DNA of 31,722 nt from CAZZNQ01 sp964655775 (GCA_964655775.1 CAZZNQ010000046.1:1-31722); one strand, 5' to 3'. Positions 7,681-16,351 are shown, counted from the first letter of the stretch. Made by a program: numbers and translations. The notes: generated by a model not told the origin, from the sequence alone.

Positions 7681-9053
7681 CACGAAGAAGAGAGGCATGG
7701 TCTCGCCGGGCGATCGCCGTGTTGGCCGCCCTTGTGCTCGCGTTAGGAGGCCGGGCTATGGCCGCGACGTACTACGTGGATGCCGCCGGCCGGAATGCCG
7801 GGGATGCCAATGACGGTTCGTCGTCCGCCCCCTGGAAGACCGTCCAGCATGCGGCCGACTCCGTCGGTGCGGGCGACGTGGTGATTGTGCGGCCCGGCCG
7901 ATACGATGAGATGGTCACGGTGAGGGCCTCGGGCACGGAGCGGGCGCTCATCACGCTCAGGGCCGAGCCGGCTCGGGCAGCCCGAGTCAAGGGCTTCGTG
8001 CTCGAGGGCGACTTCGTCAGTATCGAAGGCTTCGAGATTACGAGTGACGCCACTGAGGCGAACGGCATCTTCGCCGGCGAGGCCCATCGCGAGACCGCCC
8101 GCACGGGCTGCCGCATGATGGGCAACTTCATCCACGACATCGGCGGTACGGGCATCGTCACCGGCGAGAGGGCGCTGGTGAAGGGCAACCTGATCCGCAA
8201 CGTCTTCCGCGGTGCGTTCGTCAACAGCGGCACGCTGTTCGAGGGAAACGAGATAGACACCCTCGTTCCGCGCATGGCGGAGAAGAACGGCCAAATGCGG
8301 CCCAGCAAGACGCAGTACACTTTCTTCGTCGGCGAGGATATCACCTTCCGCGGCAACTACCTCCATGGTGCTCCCGAGGAATACCTGAAGGAGGGCATGG
8401 GCGTTTGTTTCTTCGCCAGCTGGGACGCCTGGATCATGGGATCCAGCCACCGCATCCTGATCGAGAACAACCGCTGCTTCAATGCCACGCACGCCAGCGA
8501 GCCCACGGCCGAGCAGCACAAGCAGTCCTCGCACATCACCTACCGCAACAACCTGTTCGTCAACACCGTCCACGTCGGCGTGATGCCCAAGCGGTTCAAG
8601 CACGTCACGGTCGAGAACAACACGTTCATTAACTGCGGCGCCTATCCCGTCTGGCTGCAGGGGAAGGAGCAGTGCGAGACCGCCGTAGTGCGAAACAATC
8701 TGATCGCCTACTGGAACCACTACCAGCCGGAAAAGTACGGGTGGCATGCCGCCGAATCGGGTGTGCGGCTCGACTTCCAGGGCGAAAAGGACTTCTGCGA
8801 CTACAACCTGTTCTTCGGCTGCAAGAACCGCGGGTACGGGGACCACGATTTCGTCGCGGAACCGCGATTCGTCGACCCCGATCAGGGCGACTTCCGTCTT
8901 CAGCCGGGTTCGCCCGGCATCGATGCGGGAACAACCATCGAGGCGGTGAAGGCCGACCTGCGCGGTGTCCCGCGGCCACAGGGCCAGGCCTACGACGTCG
9001 GCGCGTACGAACTGAAGCCGTCGGCATCCTCGCAAAGGAGGGCGGTGCGATGA
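7677..9053 (+). CDS. Secreted right-handed beta-helix protein (DUF1565-like)
   Basis: A 458-residue exported solenoid. It starts at the ATG of the ATGA overlap with the upstream aminotransferase, giving an Arg-rich n-region (RRREAWSRR), a hydrophobic core and an AMA cleavage site before ATYYVD. The SRRAIAV stretch is reminiscent of, but not a full match to, a Tat motif. The opening module (YYVDAAG...DANDGSSSAPWKTVQHAAD) is nearly the same as in the protein encoded at 4449-6176. Turns with paired asparagines (ENNTF, RNNLI, ENNRC) mark the beta-helix, and the end (DPDQGDFRLQPGSPGIDAG) is the classical C-terminal motif of these proteins. It has only one opening module, against two in its paralog. 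Role unknown; a polysaccharide-binding or polysaccharide-cleaving role is likely from family and context. It overlaps the next gene by ATGA. Confidence 0.85.
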   Translation: MTRRREAWSRRAIAVLAALVLALGGRAMAATYYVDAAGRNAGDANDGSSSAPWKTVQHAADSVGAGDVVIVRPGRYDEMVTVRASGTERALITLRAEPARAARVKGFVLEGDFVSIEGFEITSDATEANGIFAGEAHRETARTGCRMMGNFIHDIGGTGIVTGERALVKGNLIRNVFRGAFVNSGTLFEGNEIDTLVPRMAEKNGQMRPSKTQYTFFVGEDITFRGNYLHGAPEEYLKEGMGVCFFASWDAWIMGSSHRILIENNRCFNATHASEPTAEQHKQSSHITYRNNLFVNTVHVGVMPKRFKHVTVENNTFINCGAYPVWLQGKEQCETAVVRNNLIAYWNHYQPEKYGWHAAESGVRLDFQGEKDFCDYNLFFGCKNRGYGDHDFVAEPRFVDPDQGDFRLQPGSPGIDAGTTIEAVKADLRGVPRPQGQAYDVGAYELKPSASSQRRAVR

Positions 9054-10024
9054 GCAGATCCGTCGGCTGGGGAGTCATAGGCTGCGGCGACGTGGTCTTC
9101 AAGAAGAGCGGCCCGTCCATCCTGCAGGCCGGCGGCAGCCGCATCGTCGGCGTGATGCGCCGCGACGCCGCAAAGGCGCAGCCGTTCGCCGAGGAACACG
9201 GCATAGGGCTCTGCACCGATGACGCCGAGGCGATTCTGACGCACCCCGAGGTGGACATCGTGTATGTCGCCACGCCGCCGTCGTCGCACAGGACATACGT
9301 GTTGGCGGCCGCCCGGGCAGGCAAGCACGTCCTGGTCGAGAAGCCCATGGGGCTCTCGGCGGAGGAGGACCGGGAGATGATCGCTGCCTGCGAGGGGGCG
9401 GGCGTGCAGCTCTTCGTCGCTTACTATCGCCGGTTCCACCCCCACGTGCTCAAGATGAAGGAACTGATCGACTCCGGGCGCATAGGCCGCCCCTTGACGG
9501 CCCAGATCGACTTCGCGCAACCGTCCGCCCCCGGCTACGATTCGGGCTGGCGCGTGCAGCCCGAGATCAGCGGCGGCGGACTGTTCGTGGACGTTGTCAC
9601 GCATCGCATCGACCTGATGGTCTACCTGCTGGGCGAGCCGCAGGAGGTGTGCGGCCTGAGCGCAACGTACGATCCCTCCAGCCCGGTGGAGCAAGCGGCT
9701 GCGCTCAGCGTTCGGTTCGCCGAAGGCGCTCTGTGCTCGATCACGGGCGACTTCGCGTCCGTGCGCAGCGCCGACCGGTTCGTGATCGCCGGCAGCGAGG
9801 GCGTTATCGATGCGCCGCGGCTCGACGGTCACGGCTTCTCGCTTCGCAGCGGCGCCGCGACGGAGGAGTTCCGCTTCGAGCCGCTTTCGGCGCCGCACCT
9901 TGGGCTCATCCGTCACATCGAGCGCGTGCTGGCGGGTCGGGAACCCAACGCCTCGCCGGGCGCGCACGGGCTGCTTACGGACCGGATCCTTGACGAGGGG
10001 CTCCAGCGCCCGCCTGCGGATTAG
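9050..10024 (+). CDS. Gfo/Idh/MocA-family NAD(P)-dependent oxidoreductase
   Basis: 324-residue dehydrogenase of the glucose-fructose oxidoreductase/inositol dehydrogenase family. The N-terminal Rossmann motif GVIGCGDV lies at 8-15, and the family EKPM motif at 97-100 carries the conserved Lys. A C-terminal alpha/beta domain contains GGGLFVDVVTHRIDL, in which the His is the usual catalytic candidate. The ATG sits in an ATGA overlap with the beta-helix gene and has AGGAGG 7-10 bases upstream. Family members oxidise or reduce a hydroxyl of a sugar, sugar nucleotide or cyclitol. Next to a DegT aminotransferase this suggests an oxidation-then-amination pair that makes an amino sugar or aminocyclitol; that pairing is inference. 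A perfect 8-bp stem follows the gene (10037-10081). Confidence 0.87.
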   Translation: MSRSVGWGVIGCGDVVFKKSGPSILQAGGSRIVGVMRRDAAKAQPFAEEHGIGLCTDDAEAILTHPEVDIVYVATPPSSHRTYVLAAARAGKHVLVEKPMGLSAEEDREMIAACEGAGVQLFVAYYRRFHPHVLKMKELIDSGRIGRPLTAQIDFAQPSAPGYDSGWRVQPEISGGGLFVDVVTHRIDLMVYLLGEPQEVCGLSATYDPSSPVEQAAALSVRFAEGALCSITGDFASVRSADRFVIAGSEGVIDAPRLDGHGFSLRSGAATEEFRFEPLSAPHLGLIRHIERVLAGREPNASPGAHGLLTDRILDEGLQRPPAD

Positions 10025-10036
10025 GCACGGCAGGAT

Positions 10037-10081
10037 CGTCGCCGCGCCGGGTTGAGGCAGGCATACTGTCGGCCGGCGACG
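10037..10081 (+). terminator. Stem-loop after the oxidoreductase gene
   Basis: CGTCGCCG (10037-10044) and CGGCGACG (10074-10081) form a perfect 8-bp stem around a 29-base loop, 13 bases after the stop. There is no U-tract, so termination strength is uncertain. Confidence 0.3.
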
Positions 10082-10125
10082 GTTCGTGATATCATGGAAC
10101 CACGACATAGGCGAGGGGGACCGGG

Positions 10126-10797
10126 ATGAGTGCGCGGGTATCGAGCGGGACTATCCCACGAGCGGGAGGTGCTGTCATGCTGGCCTTGATCCTCATGGTT
10201 GCGTCGGGCGGCTGCGGAGGAATGTCCGGTCCGCGCAAGAGCATCGTGGACGAATGGGACTCCGTCGAGGTCCCGTCTCCGCCGGAGGTCCAGGCCGTGA
10301 GCGTCGACCCGGCCACCACGGCGCTTCTGGTGCTGGACATTCAGAAGGGCAACTGCAACGCCGAGCGCCGACCGCGCTGCGTCGCGTCCGTGCCTCGCGT
10401 CGCCGCTTTGCTTAAGAAGGCCCGCGAGAGCCGGGTTCTGGTAGTCCACAGCACCACCGGCAGCGGGTCCCAGGACGACATCCGCGCCGAAGTGGCTCCG
10501 CTGGCCGGAGAGCCGATCGTCAGTTCCAGCGTTGACAAGTTCTACGGCACCGATCTGGAGAGTATCCTGGCGGATCGGCACATCCGCACCGTTATCCTCG
10601 TCGGCACTTCGGCCCACGGCGCCGTGCTCAACACGGCCACCGGCGCGGCCTTGCGCGGGCTGAGCGTGGTGGTGCCCCTGGACGGAATGTCGTCCACCGA
10701 ACCGTACGCGGAGCAGTACACGGCCTGGCACCTGGCGAACGGGCCGGGCACGCGGCGGCACGTGACCATCACCCGCACCGAGCTGATCCGTTTCTGA
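10126..10797 (+). CDS. Isochorismatase-fold lipoprotein lacking the catalytic Cys
   Basis: A 223-residue protein with an export signal and a probable lipobox (VASGGC, Cys30), followed by an isochorismatase-like cysteine hydrolase fold. Of the Asp-Lys-Cys triad, Asp71 (LLVLDIQKG) and Lys138 (SSVDKFYG) are present. The nucleophile loop reads GTSAHGAVLNTA where active members have Cys before VLxTA, so Ala166 replaces Cys. The protein is therefore unlikely to be an ordinary amidase or isochorismatase and may bind a ligand or use other chemistry. I chose the ATG at 10126 because it gives a positively charged n-region. The ATG at 10177 has the stronger ribosome binding site (GGGAGG, 7 bases away) but leaves a very short signal. 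It is followed after 33 bases by a QueG-like Fe-S protein gene, probably in one transcript. Confidence 0.75.
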   Translation: MSARVSSGTIPRAGGAVMLALILMVASGGCGGMSGPRKSIVDEWDSVEVPSPPEVQAVSVDPATTALLVLDIQKGNCNAERRPRCVASVPRVAALLKKARESRVLVVHSTTGSGSQDDIRAEVAPLAGEPIVSSSVDKFYGTDLESILADRHIRTVILVGTSAHGAVLNTATGAALRGLSVVVPLDGMSSTEPYAEQYTAWHLANGPGTRRHVTITRTELIRF

Positions 10798-10830
10798 CAT
10801 TCTGTAGCCTGCTGCACCCGGGAGAGCACA

Positions 10831-11688
10831 ATGAACCGGAAGCTTCGAGATGAATTCCTCCAGGCGCCCGAGGACACCGTTCGCGGATGGATCGAGGAGT
10901 TCGTCGCGACCAGCCCCGAGAACCGCCTTCGACACGTCGACGGGCGGCCCATCTTCTCCAGGCCTTTGGTCGGTTTCGCCGACGGCGACGATCCGATGTT
11001 CCAGGATCTAAAGAGCGTGATCGGCTCCTTCCATCTGACCCCGCGCGAGGTGCTGGATGCCCTGGCTCCGGGCAAGCGGGCGGAGCACGTCAGCGTCGTC
11101 TGCTACGTGCTGCCGATCAACGAGGCCACCCGCGCCAGCAACCGGCGACAGAAGGGAGGGCCATCGGTCGAGTGGGCTCACACACGTAACTGCGGGGAGC
11201 CGTTCAACGACGCAGTCCGCCTCCACGTGGTCGAGAAGTTCAGGGACATCGGGTTCGCCGCCGTGGCCCCGGTGGCCAGCGCGCTGTTCGAGATACACAG
11301 GGACCCGCCCGAGCGCATCGCCTCCAACTGGAGCGAACGCCACGTGCTGCACATCGCGGGACTGGGCACCTTCGGTCTGAGCGACGGCCTGATAACGGCC
11401 GCGGGAAAGGCGATGCGGTGCGGCAGCATTGTCACCACCGCCCGCCTGGAGCCGACGCCCAGACCCTACCAGACGCACACCGAGTATTGTCCGTTCCACG
11501 CCAGCGGCGAGTGCGGCGCCTGCATGCCGCGCTGCCCGGCCGGCGCCATCACCGAGACGGGGCACGACAAGGCGAAGTGCAAGGAGTACATCCAGGGCGC
11601 TCTGGGGGGGCTGGCCGATTCCGGCGTGACCATCGGCGGCTGCGGCCTCTGCCAGACCGGCGTGCCGTGCGAGCACGGCATCCCCTGA
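10831..11688 (+). CDS. QueG-like iron-sulfur protein (epoxyqueuosine reductase homolog)
   Basis: A 285-residue cytoplasmic Fe-S protein. The segment WSERHVLHIAGLGTFGLSDG at about 167-186 is characteristic of epoxyqueuosine-reductase/reductive-dehalogenase-like proteins. The C-terminal part holds two cluster sites: Cys220, Cys228, Cys231, Cys235 (ECGACMPRCP) and Cys271, Cys274, Cys280, with Cys250 in between. True QueG enzymes are about 340-390 residues, often have a HEAT-repeat tail, and bind cobalamin. This one is shorter and ends at the second cluster, so it may be a QueG relative with a different substrate. GGGAGAG lies 5 bases before the ATG. It probably shares a transcript with the upstream lipoprotein gene. 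queD at 18057 is a queuosine-pathway gene, but it is far away and in another operon, so I do not link them. Confidence 0.72.
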   Translation: MNRKLRDEFLQAPEDTVRGWIEEFVATSPENRLRHVDGRPIFSRPLVGFADGDDPMFQDLKSVIGSFHLTPREVLDALAPGKRAEHVSVVCYVLPINEATRASNRRQKGGPSVEWAHTRNCGEPFNDAVRLHVVEKFRDIGFAAVAPVASALFEIHRDPPERIASNWSERHVLHIAGLGTFGLSDGLITAAGKAMRCGSIVTTARLEPTPRPYQTHTEYCPFHASGECGACMPRCPAGAITETGHDKAKCKEYIQGALGGLADSGVTIGGCGLCQTGVPCEHGIP

Positions 11689-11701
11689 CGGGGCCGCGCG
11701 G

Positions 11702-13858
11702 TCAATCCTGGAGCTCCAGGTCCAGCAGGCGGTGGGCTGTGTCGATCCGTGAGATGACCACCTTGATCGGCTCGCCGAGCCGAAACGTCCGGCCGGTGCG
11801 CGTGCCGACCAGCGCCTTCTTGTCCTCGTCGTAGCGGTAGAAGTCGTCCCGCATCGTCTTCACCTTGACGAGCCCCTCCGCAGAGAGGCCCTCCAGCCGC
11901 GCGAAGACGCCGTATTCCTGCACGCCGGTTATCACCGCTTCGAAGACCTCGCCCTGGTGCTGTTCCAGGTAGCGCAGCATCTTGATCTTGATGATCTCGC
12001 GCTCCGCCTCGTCGGCGCGTTCCTGCATCTGGTTGCAGTGTGTGGCGATGCGGGGCAGCTTCGGCTTCCAGCGGCCGCGCAACCGTCCGGCGGGCTCGCG
12101 GCCGGCCAGATGCTGGTCCAGTATCTGGTGCACGACCAGGTCCGGATACCGCCGGACCGGCGAGGTGAAGTGGCAGTAGCGATCGAAATGCAGGGCGAAG
12201 TGGGGCCGGCATGAAGGGGTATATGCCGCGCGCTGCATCGAACGCAGAAGCTGCATGTTCACCGCCTCGGCCACGTTCGTGCCGGACACTTCGGCCAGGA
12301 GCTGCTGAAGCTGCTTGCGGTCCAGGGGGTCGATCCGCCGGTGCAGAGTGGTGCGGATGAACGTCGCGAATTCCTGCAGATCCTCCTCGGGCGGGTCGTC
12401 GTGCACGCGAAACAGGCCGGGCAGCTTGCGCTCTACGAGAAAATCAGCGACCGCGCAGTTGGCCGCCAGCATGAACTCCTCCACGAGCGAGTGCGAGCGG
12501 TCCCGAACGATCAGCGTCACCGCCGCCACCAACCCTTCGTCGTCGATGCTGACCTCGTAGTCGGGCACGTCCAGATCGACGGATCCCCTCTCGGTGCGTC
12601 GGGCGCGCAGTTGTCCGGCCAGCTTGTCCAACTCGATCAGCAGGTTCAGCAGGTCGTCCGGCGTCTTCTCCGCAGCGGCGCGGGCGGCCGGCTCTTCCGC
12701 GTCCACGGCCTCCAGTATCTCCATCACCTCGGTGTAGGACATGCGCCTGTCGATTCGCACGACGGAATGGCTCAGCGCCGAGCGAAGAACGTTCCCCTCG
12801 TCGTCAAACTCCAGCGTCACGGTCTTCGCCAGGCGGTCCTTGCCCTCCACCAGGCTGAGCTGCTCCTTGCTCAGGCGGTGGGGCATCATCGGCACCACCT
12901 CGTTGGCGAGGTAGACGCTGCATCCCCGCTTGCGGGCTTCCACGTCCAGGGGGCTGTCCGGCCGGATGGAGAAGGACGCGTCGGCGATGTGGACGAGCGC
13001 AACGCGGTTGCCGGAGTTGGGGTTGCGGTAGAGCGACAGGGCGTCGTCGAAATCCTTGGCGTCCTCCGGGTCCACGGTGATGGTGAGCCGGTCGCGAAAG
13101 TCACGGCGCTGCTTCACCTCCGCCTCGGGCGGCGATTCGGGCACGGCCTGCGCTGCCTGCAGGACCTCCTGCGGAAACTCGCGCGGCAGGTTGAACTCCA
13201 GGATTACCGACTGCACGTCCACGCCCGGCGCGTCCGGATCGCCCAGCACGCTCTTGACCACGCCCTCCGGGTTGCGATGCAGGCTGGGCCAGGCGGTGAC
13301 TTCCACGAGCACCAGCTCGCCCTCCCGGGCCTTGTTCCAGTCTTCGCGGGCCACGTAGACGTCCCGGAAGATACGCGGGTTGTCGGCGACGACCCGCCCG
13401 AACTTCCGCCCCGGCTCGAAGGTGCCGATGATCTGGCGGTTCGCGTGCTGGAGCACCTTGATGATCCGGGCCGACGGCCCCAGGTCGCGTCGGCCGCGGC
13501 GTCCGCTGCGACGCTTGCGGTGCGGCTCTCCCACCACCAGGTCCCCGTCCATCGCCTCGGCCATGTCCTCGGTGGACACATAGAGGTCCTCGCGTTCCTC
13601 GTCGATGGGGATAATGAAGCCGAACCCGCGCGGGTTGCACTGCAGGCGTCCGGTCACCAGACCGACGTGCTCGGGGTTGACCCACTGGCCCTTCTTCAGC
13701 TTGAACAGGTGGCCGCGGCGCTGCAGGTCCTCCAGAAGCGCCACAAACGCGTCCCGGTCCGAGTCCTTCACCGACAGCTTTCGGGCCAGTTCCTCCGTGG
13801 TCATCTGTCGGTAGCTCTTGGAGGTGACCAGGTCCAGCACGCCTTTCTCGTCGATCAT
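11702..13858 (-). CDS. rnr: Ribonuclease R
   Basis: Processive 3'-5' exoribonuclease of the RNB family, which degrades structured RNA and serves in mRNA decay and rRNA/tmRNA quality control. The 718-residue product has an N-terminal winged-helix region (about 1-60), cold-shock/OB domains (about 63-200), the RNB catalytic domain with TVDPEDAKDFDDALSL (Asp263, Asp269, Asp271 and Asp272 as the metal site) and a C-terminal S1 domain (about 635-715). The long basic C-terminal tail of E. coli RNase R is missing; instead a basic patch (HRKRRSGRRGRR) sits at 113-124 between OB domains. The ATG at 13858 has a G-rich ribosome binding site. The gene converges on the QueG-like gene with 13 bases between stops and diverges from the peptidase gene at 14049. 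Confidence 0.95.
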   Translation of the reverse strand: MIDEKGVLDLVTSKSYRQMTTEELARKLSVKDSDRDAFVALLEDLQRRGHLFKLKKGQWVNPEHVGLVTGRLQCNPRGFGFIIPIDEEREDLYVSTEDMAEAMDGDLVVGEPHRKRRSGRRGRRDLGPSARIIKVLQHANRQIIGTFEPGRKFGRVVADNPRIFRDVYVAREDWNKAREGELVLVEVTAWPSLHRNPEGVVKSVLGDPDAPGVDVQSVILEFNLPREFPQEVLQAAQAVPESPPEAEVKQRRDFRDRLTITVDPEDAKDFDDALSLYRNPNSGNRVALVHIADASFSIRPDSPLDVEARKRGCSVYLANEVVPMMPHRLSKEQLSLVEGKDRLAKTVTLEFDDEGNVLRSALSHSVVRIDRRMSYTEVMEILEAVDAEEPAARAAAEKTPDDLLNLLIELDKLAGQLRARRTERGSVDLDVPDYEVSIDDEGLVAAVTLIVRDRSHSLVEEFMLAANCAVADFLVERKLPGLFRVHDDPPEEDLQEFATFIRTTLHRRIDPLDRKQLQQLLAEVSGTNVAEAVNMQLLRSMQRAAYTPSCRPHFALHFDRYCHFTSPVRRYPDLVVHQILDQHLAGREPAGRLRGRWKPKLPRIATHCNQMQERADEAEREIIKIKMLRYLEQHQGEVFEAVITGVQEYGVFARLEGLSAEGLVKVKTMRDDFYRYDEDKKALVGTRTGRTFRLGEPIKVVISRIDTAHRLLDLELQD

Positions 13859-13972
13859 CTTCGCCCCCTTCGCTCAGCAGGTCAGTGGACGTCCGGCCCT
13901 GCGCCTGAGCGCATGGTAACGCATCCGACGAGTCTGGGGTAGTGCTTCGGGAGGCTCCCGCCCGGCGGGACT

Positions 13973-14002
13973 TTGAAACCGGCCGGAACCCTCTGCCAGA
14001 AT
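13973..14002 (+). promoter_or_regulatory. Weak putative promoter of the PBP4-type gene
   Basis: TTGAAA (13973-13978) and CAGAAT (13997-14002) are 18 bases apart, about 47 bases before the ATG at 14049. The -10 is a partial match. Confidence 0.25.
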
Positions 14003-14048
14003 AGGAACCGGAGGACGGGCAACCGCACCACGAAGAAACAGCCAATCC

Positions 14049-15524
14049 ATGTCTGGTCGCAACGTGAGTACCGCTGTCACGTACATATCCCTCTGCATGC
14101 TGGCGATGGCCCTGTTGCCTCGGGGCGTGTGCCGAGGCGCCGAATCGCTGTCCGAACGGGTGGAGGCCGTCGTCTCGAAGGGCAAGGTGGCCCGTGCGCG
14201 CGTGGGCGTTTTCGTGGCCGCGACGGGATCCGGCCGCGTCATCTATGCCCGCAACGCGGCCGAGAGCTACATCCTGGCCTCGAACCAGAAGCTGATAACG
14301 GCAGCGGTCACCCTTAAGGCGCTCGGCCCGTCCTACCGTTTCACCACGACCATCTACGGCACCGGGACCATTGAGGAAGGCCGGCTTCAGGGCGACCTTC
14401 TGGTGCGGGGCGGGGGAGACCCGACTCTGGGTGGCCGCTACGACGACGAAAGCGCCGAGAGCATACTGAACGGTTGGGCTCAGGCACTGCGGAAGCGCGG
14501 CATATCGCGGATCACGGGGGACGTGATTGCCGACGACGGCTTCTTCAACGCCGAGCGCAGACGGCCCTCCTGGAGCGACTACCCCGCCTGGAACTGGTAC
14601 TACGCCCCCAGCGCGGCCCTTTCGCTGAACGATAGCTGCGTCGACGTGACCGTTCAGCCGACGACGGCGGGCCGGCCGGCCGCCGTATCCGCCGCCCCGA
14701 AGGGCGCACCCGTCGAGTTTGTGAACGCCTGTAAGACCCACAGCAGGCGGCAGAGCGTATGGTTCGACCGGGCCGAAGGCTCGAATGTCATCAAGGTCGG
14801 CGGCCTTATCCGCGCCGGTTCGGACGGCTACACGCACGCGGTCGGCATACCGGATCCCCCGCTGCTTACCGTCTCGGCACTGCGCGCCGCGCTGGAGGAG
14901 GCGGGCGTCCGGGTGGAGGGTCGGGTGCGCGTCATGGACCGGGACGAGTACGTCTACCTGACCGAGGAGGACGTGCTTCTCACCCGCCGAACGGAGATCA
15001 TGCCGGTTCTGCGTCAGATGGTGAAGCGGAGCCACAACCACTACGCGGAGCAGGTGATCCGTACGGTTGGGGCGGAAGTGAGCGGCGTGGGCTCGTGGCA
15101 GGCGGGGTTGACCCGTGCCGGCGGCATGCTGGTGGCCATGGGGATGGACGCGGACGAGTTCGCGCTGGACGACGGCAGTGGGCTCTCCCGTGGGAACCGC
15201 ATGAGCCCGGCGCTGCTGGCCAGCATGCTCGTGATCCTGGACGGCTCGGACGTGGGGCCCGAGTTCGAGTCACTACTGGCCGTGTCCGGCAAGGACGGCA
15301 CGCTGCGGGGCCGCCTGACCCAGGCACCGTACGGCGGCAACGTCCGGGCGAAAAGCGGCTACCTGGACGGCGTCGGCGCGCTGAGCGGATACGCCGTGTG
15401 CCGCAGCGGCGTGCGCGTTGCTTTCAGCATCCTGGTGAACGACTCCGAGAACCCGGCCGGCTCTTTCAGCATGCGCAAGCTGACGGACAGCATCTGTAAG
15501 GCCATCGTGGACTGCGCGGAGTAG
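14049..15524 (+). CDS. dacB: D-alanyl-D-alanine carboxypeptidase/endopeptidase, PBP4 family (S13)
   Basis: Exported penicillin-binding protein that trims or cleaves peptidoglycan cross-links in the periplasm. The 491-residue product has a signal peptide in the first 30 residues. The three active-site motifs are complete and ordered as in family S13: SNQK (Ser78, Lys81), SHN (328-330, in RSHNHYAEQ) and KSG (435-437). Between SxxK and SxN lies the long insert of about 250 residues typical of this family, including GDLLVRGGGDPTLG and the APSALSLNDN-like segment (APSAALSLNDS). The start has no strong ribosome binding site, so the exact N-terminus is less certain than the identity. It stands alone on the plus strand between divergent rnr and a promoter at 15550. 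Confidence 0.93.
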   Translation: MSGRNVSTAVTYISLCMLAMALLPRGVCRGAESLSERVEAVVSKGKVARARVGVFVAATGSGRVIYARNAAESYILASNQKLITAAVTLKALGPSYRFTTTIYGTGTIEEGRLQGDLLVRGGGDPTLGGRYDDESAESILNGWAQALRKRGISRITGDVIADDGFFNAERRRPSWSDYPAWNWYYAPSAALSLNDSCVDVTVQPTTAGRPAAVSAAPKGAPVEFVNACKTHSRRQSVWFDRAEGSNVIKVGGLIRAGSDGYTHAVGIPDPPLLTVSALRAALEEAGVRVEGRVRVMDRDEYVYLTEEDVLLTRRTEIMPVLRQMVKRSHNHYAEQVIRTVGAEVSGVGSWQAGLTRAGGMLVAMGMDADEFALDDGSGLSRGNRMSPALLASMLVILDGSDVGPEFESLLAVSGKDGTLRGRLTQAPYGGNVRAKSGYLDGVGALSGYAVCRSGVRVAFSILVNDSENPAGSFSMRKLTDSICKAIVDCAE

Positions 15525-15549
15525 GCGGTCTGCGGGCTCAACCGACGTC

Positions 15550-15579
15550 TTGCATGTAGCCCGGACGAGTTCCTATAAT
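15550..15579 (+). promoter_or_regulatory. Strong putative sigma-70-like promoter of the lipoprotein pair
   Basis: TTGCAT (15550-15555) and a consensus TATAAT (15574-15579) are 18 bases apart. Transcription from here would give a leader of about 150 bases before the first lipoprotein gene. Confidence 0.6.
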
Positions 15580-15672
15580 CGTAGGTGTGACCGCGGCTCT
15601 CCGTGTGTCTCCGGCGGGCTCGGTTCACGCGACAAATCGGCCATCACGCGGACACAATAAAGCGGTCGAGGT

Positions 15673-15688
15673 CGTCCGCCGACGGACG
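15673..15688 (+). other. Hairpin in the lipoprotein mRNA leader
   Basis: CGTCCG and CGGACG form a perfect 6-bp stem with a CCGA loop. A second small stem (CCCC/GGGG) follows at about 15690-15702, before the AGGAG ribosome binding site. The leader could fold and affect translation. It matches no riboswitch class I know. Confidence 0.35.
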
Positions 15689-15734
15689 GCCCCCCGCCGG
15701 GGCAGACCGACTGCCGTGCTCGAAGGAGAGTTGC

Positions 15735-16340
15735 ATGCGCACCAAAAGAATCGCTGGCAGGCTGAGCCTGCTGCTCGCACTCGCGGGCATGTTCTTCGCC
15801 CTGCAGGGCTGCACCTACGCCAGGCACCGCGGCGAAGACTTCGCCGACATGTTCGACCTGGGATTCACCATCACCAAAACGCCCCAGATTGGGCTATATG
15901 CTAACGGCGTTTCCATCATCTGCGGCGGTTACAGCCATCTGGACGGTTGGTTCGCCGGATGGGGCGGCGGGCAGTTCGGCATCACCCGGCACTACAATGA
16001 GTGCTGGGGGCTCGGTTTTGTCGGTCACGAAACGATAGGCTGGGGCGACTTCGACCGCGACGATCCCAGCACGATGTACACCCAGTGGCAGGGCATAGGC
16101 GGGGCGTTCTCCATGCCGCAGGAGACGAACCCCGCTTACGTTCCGGCCTGCGTCCATTTCTTCCCGCACCTGGGCTTTGTGGGCCTGGTCTGGAACCTGC
16201 GCTACATGGAGATGGTGGACTTCATGGCAGGTTTCGCAAACATCGACATCGCCAATGACGACGGCGTGCGATTCGCATCCTGGGACGGCACCAGAACCAC
16301 GCCTGCGTCCTATTCGTACTGGGATTCCACCTACCGATGA
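15735..16340 (+). CDS. Lipoprotein of unknown function, tandem paralog 1
   Basis: A 201-residue protein with a clear signal and lipobox (ALQGC, Cys26 region), then a mature part beginning TYARHRGED. I do not recognise a named domain. It is rich in Gly, Trp, Tyr and Phe, with GGG and WGGGQFG-like turns, YANGVS, DGWFAG, GWGDFD and a NLRYMEMVDF block near the end. The pattern could suit a small beta-rich envelope protein, but that is a guess. The ATG at 15735 has AGGAG at good spacing; the frame stays open upstream without support. The next gene (16449-17030) encodes a close paralog sharing most of these motifs, so the pair arose by tandem duplication. A perfect 12-bp hairpin lies between them. 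The last 25 or so residues (TTPASYSYW) are unique to this copy. Confidence 0.8.
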   Translation: MRTKRIAGRLSLLLALAGMFFALQGCTYARHRGEDFADMFDLGFTITKTPQIGLYANGVSIICGGYSHLDGWFAGWGGGQFGITRHYNECWGLGFVGHETIGWGDFDRDDPSTMYTQWQGIGGAFSMPQETNPAYVPACVHFFPHLGFVGLVWNLRYMEMVDFMAGFANIDIANDDGVRFASWDGTRTTPASYSYWDSTYR

Positions 16341-16351
16341 AGACCGTAGTT

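Noticed and set aside
12341..13942. Long plus-strand frame opposite rnr
   Set aside because: RNase R is supported end to end; the opposite frame is low-information shadow sequence.
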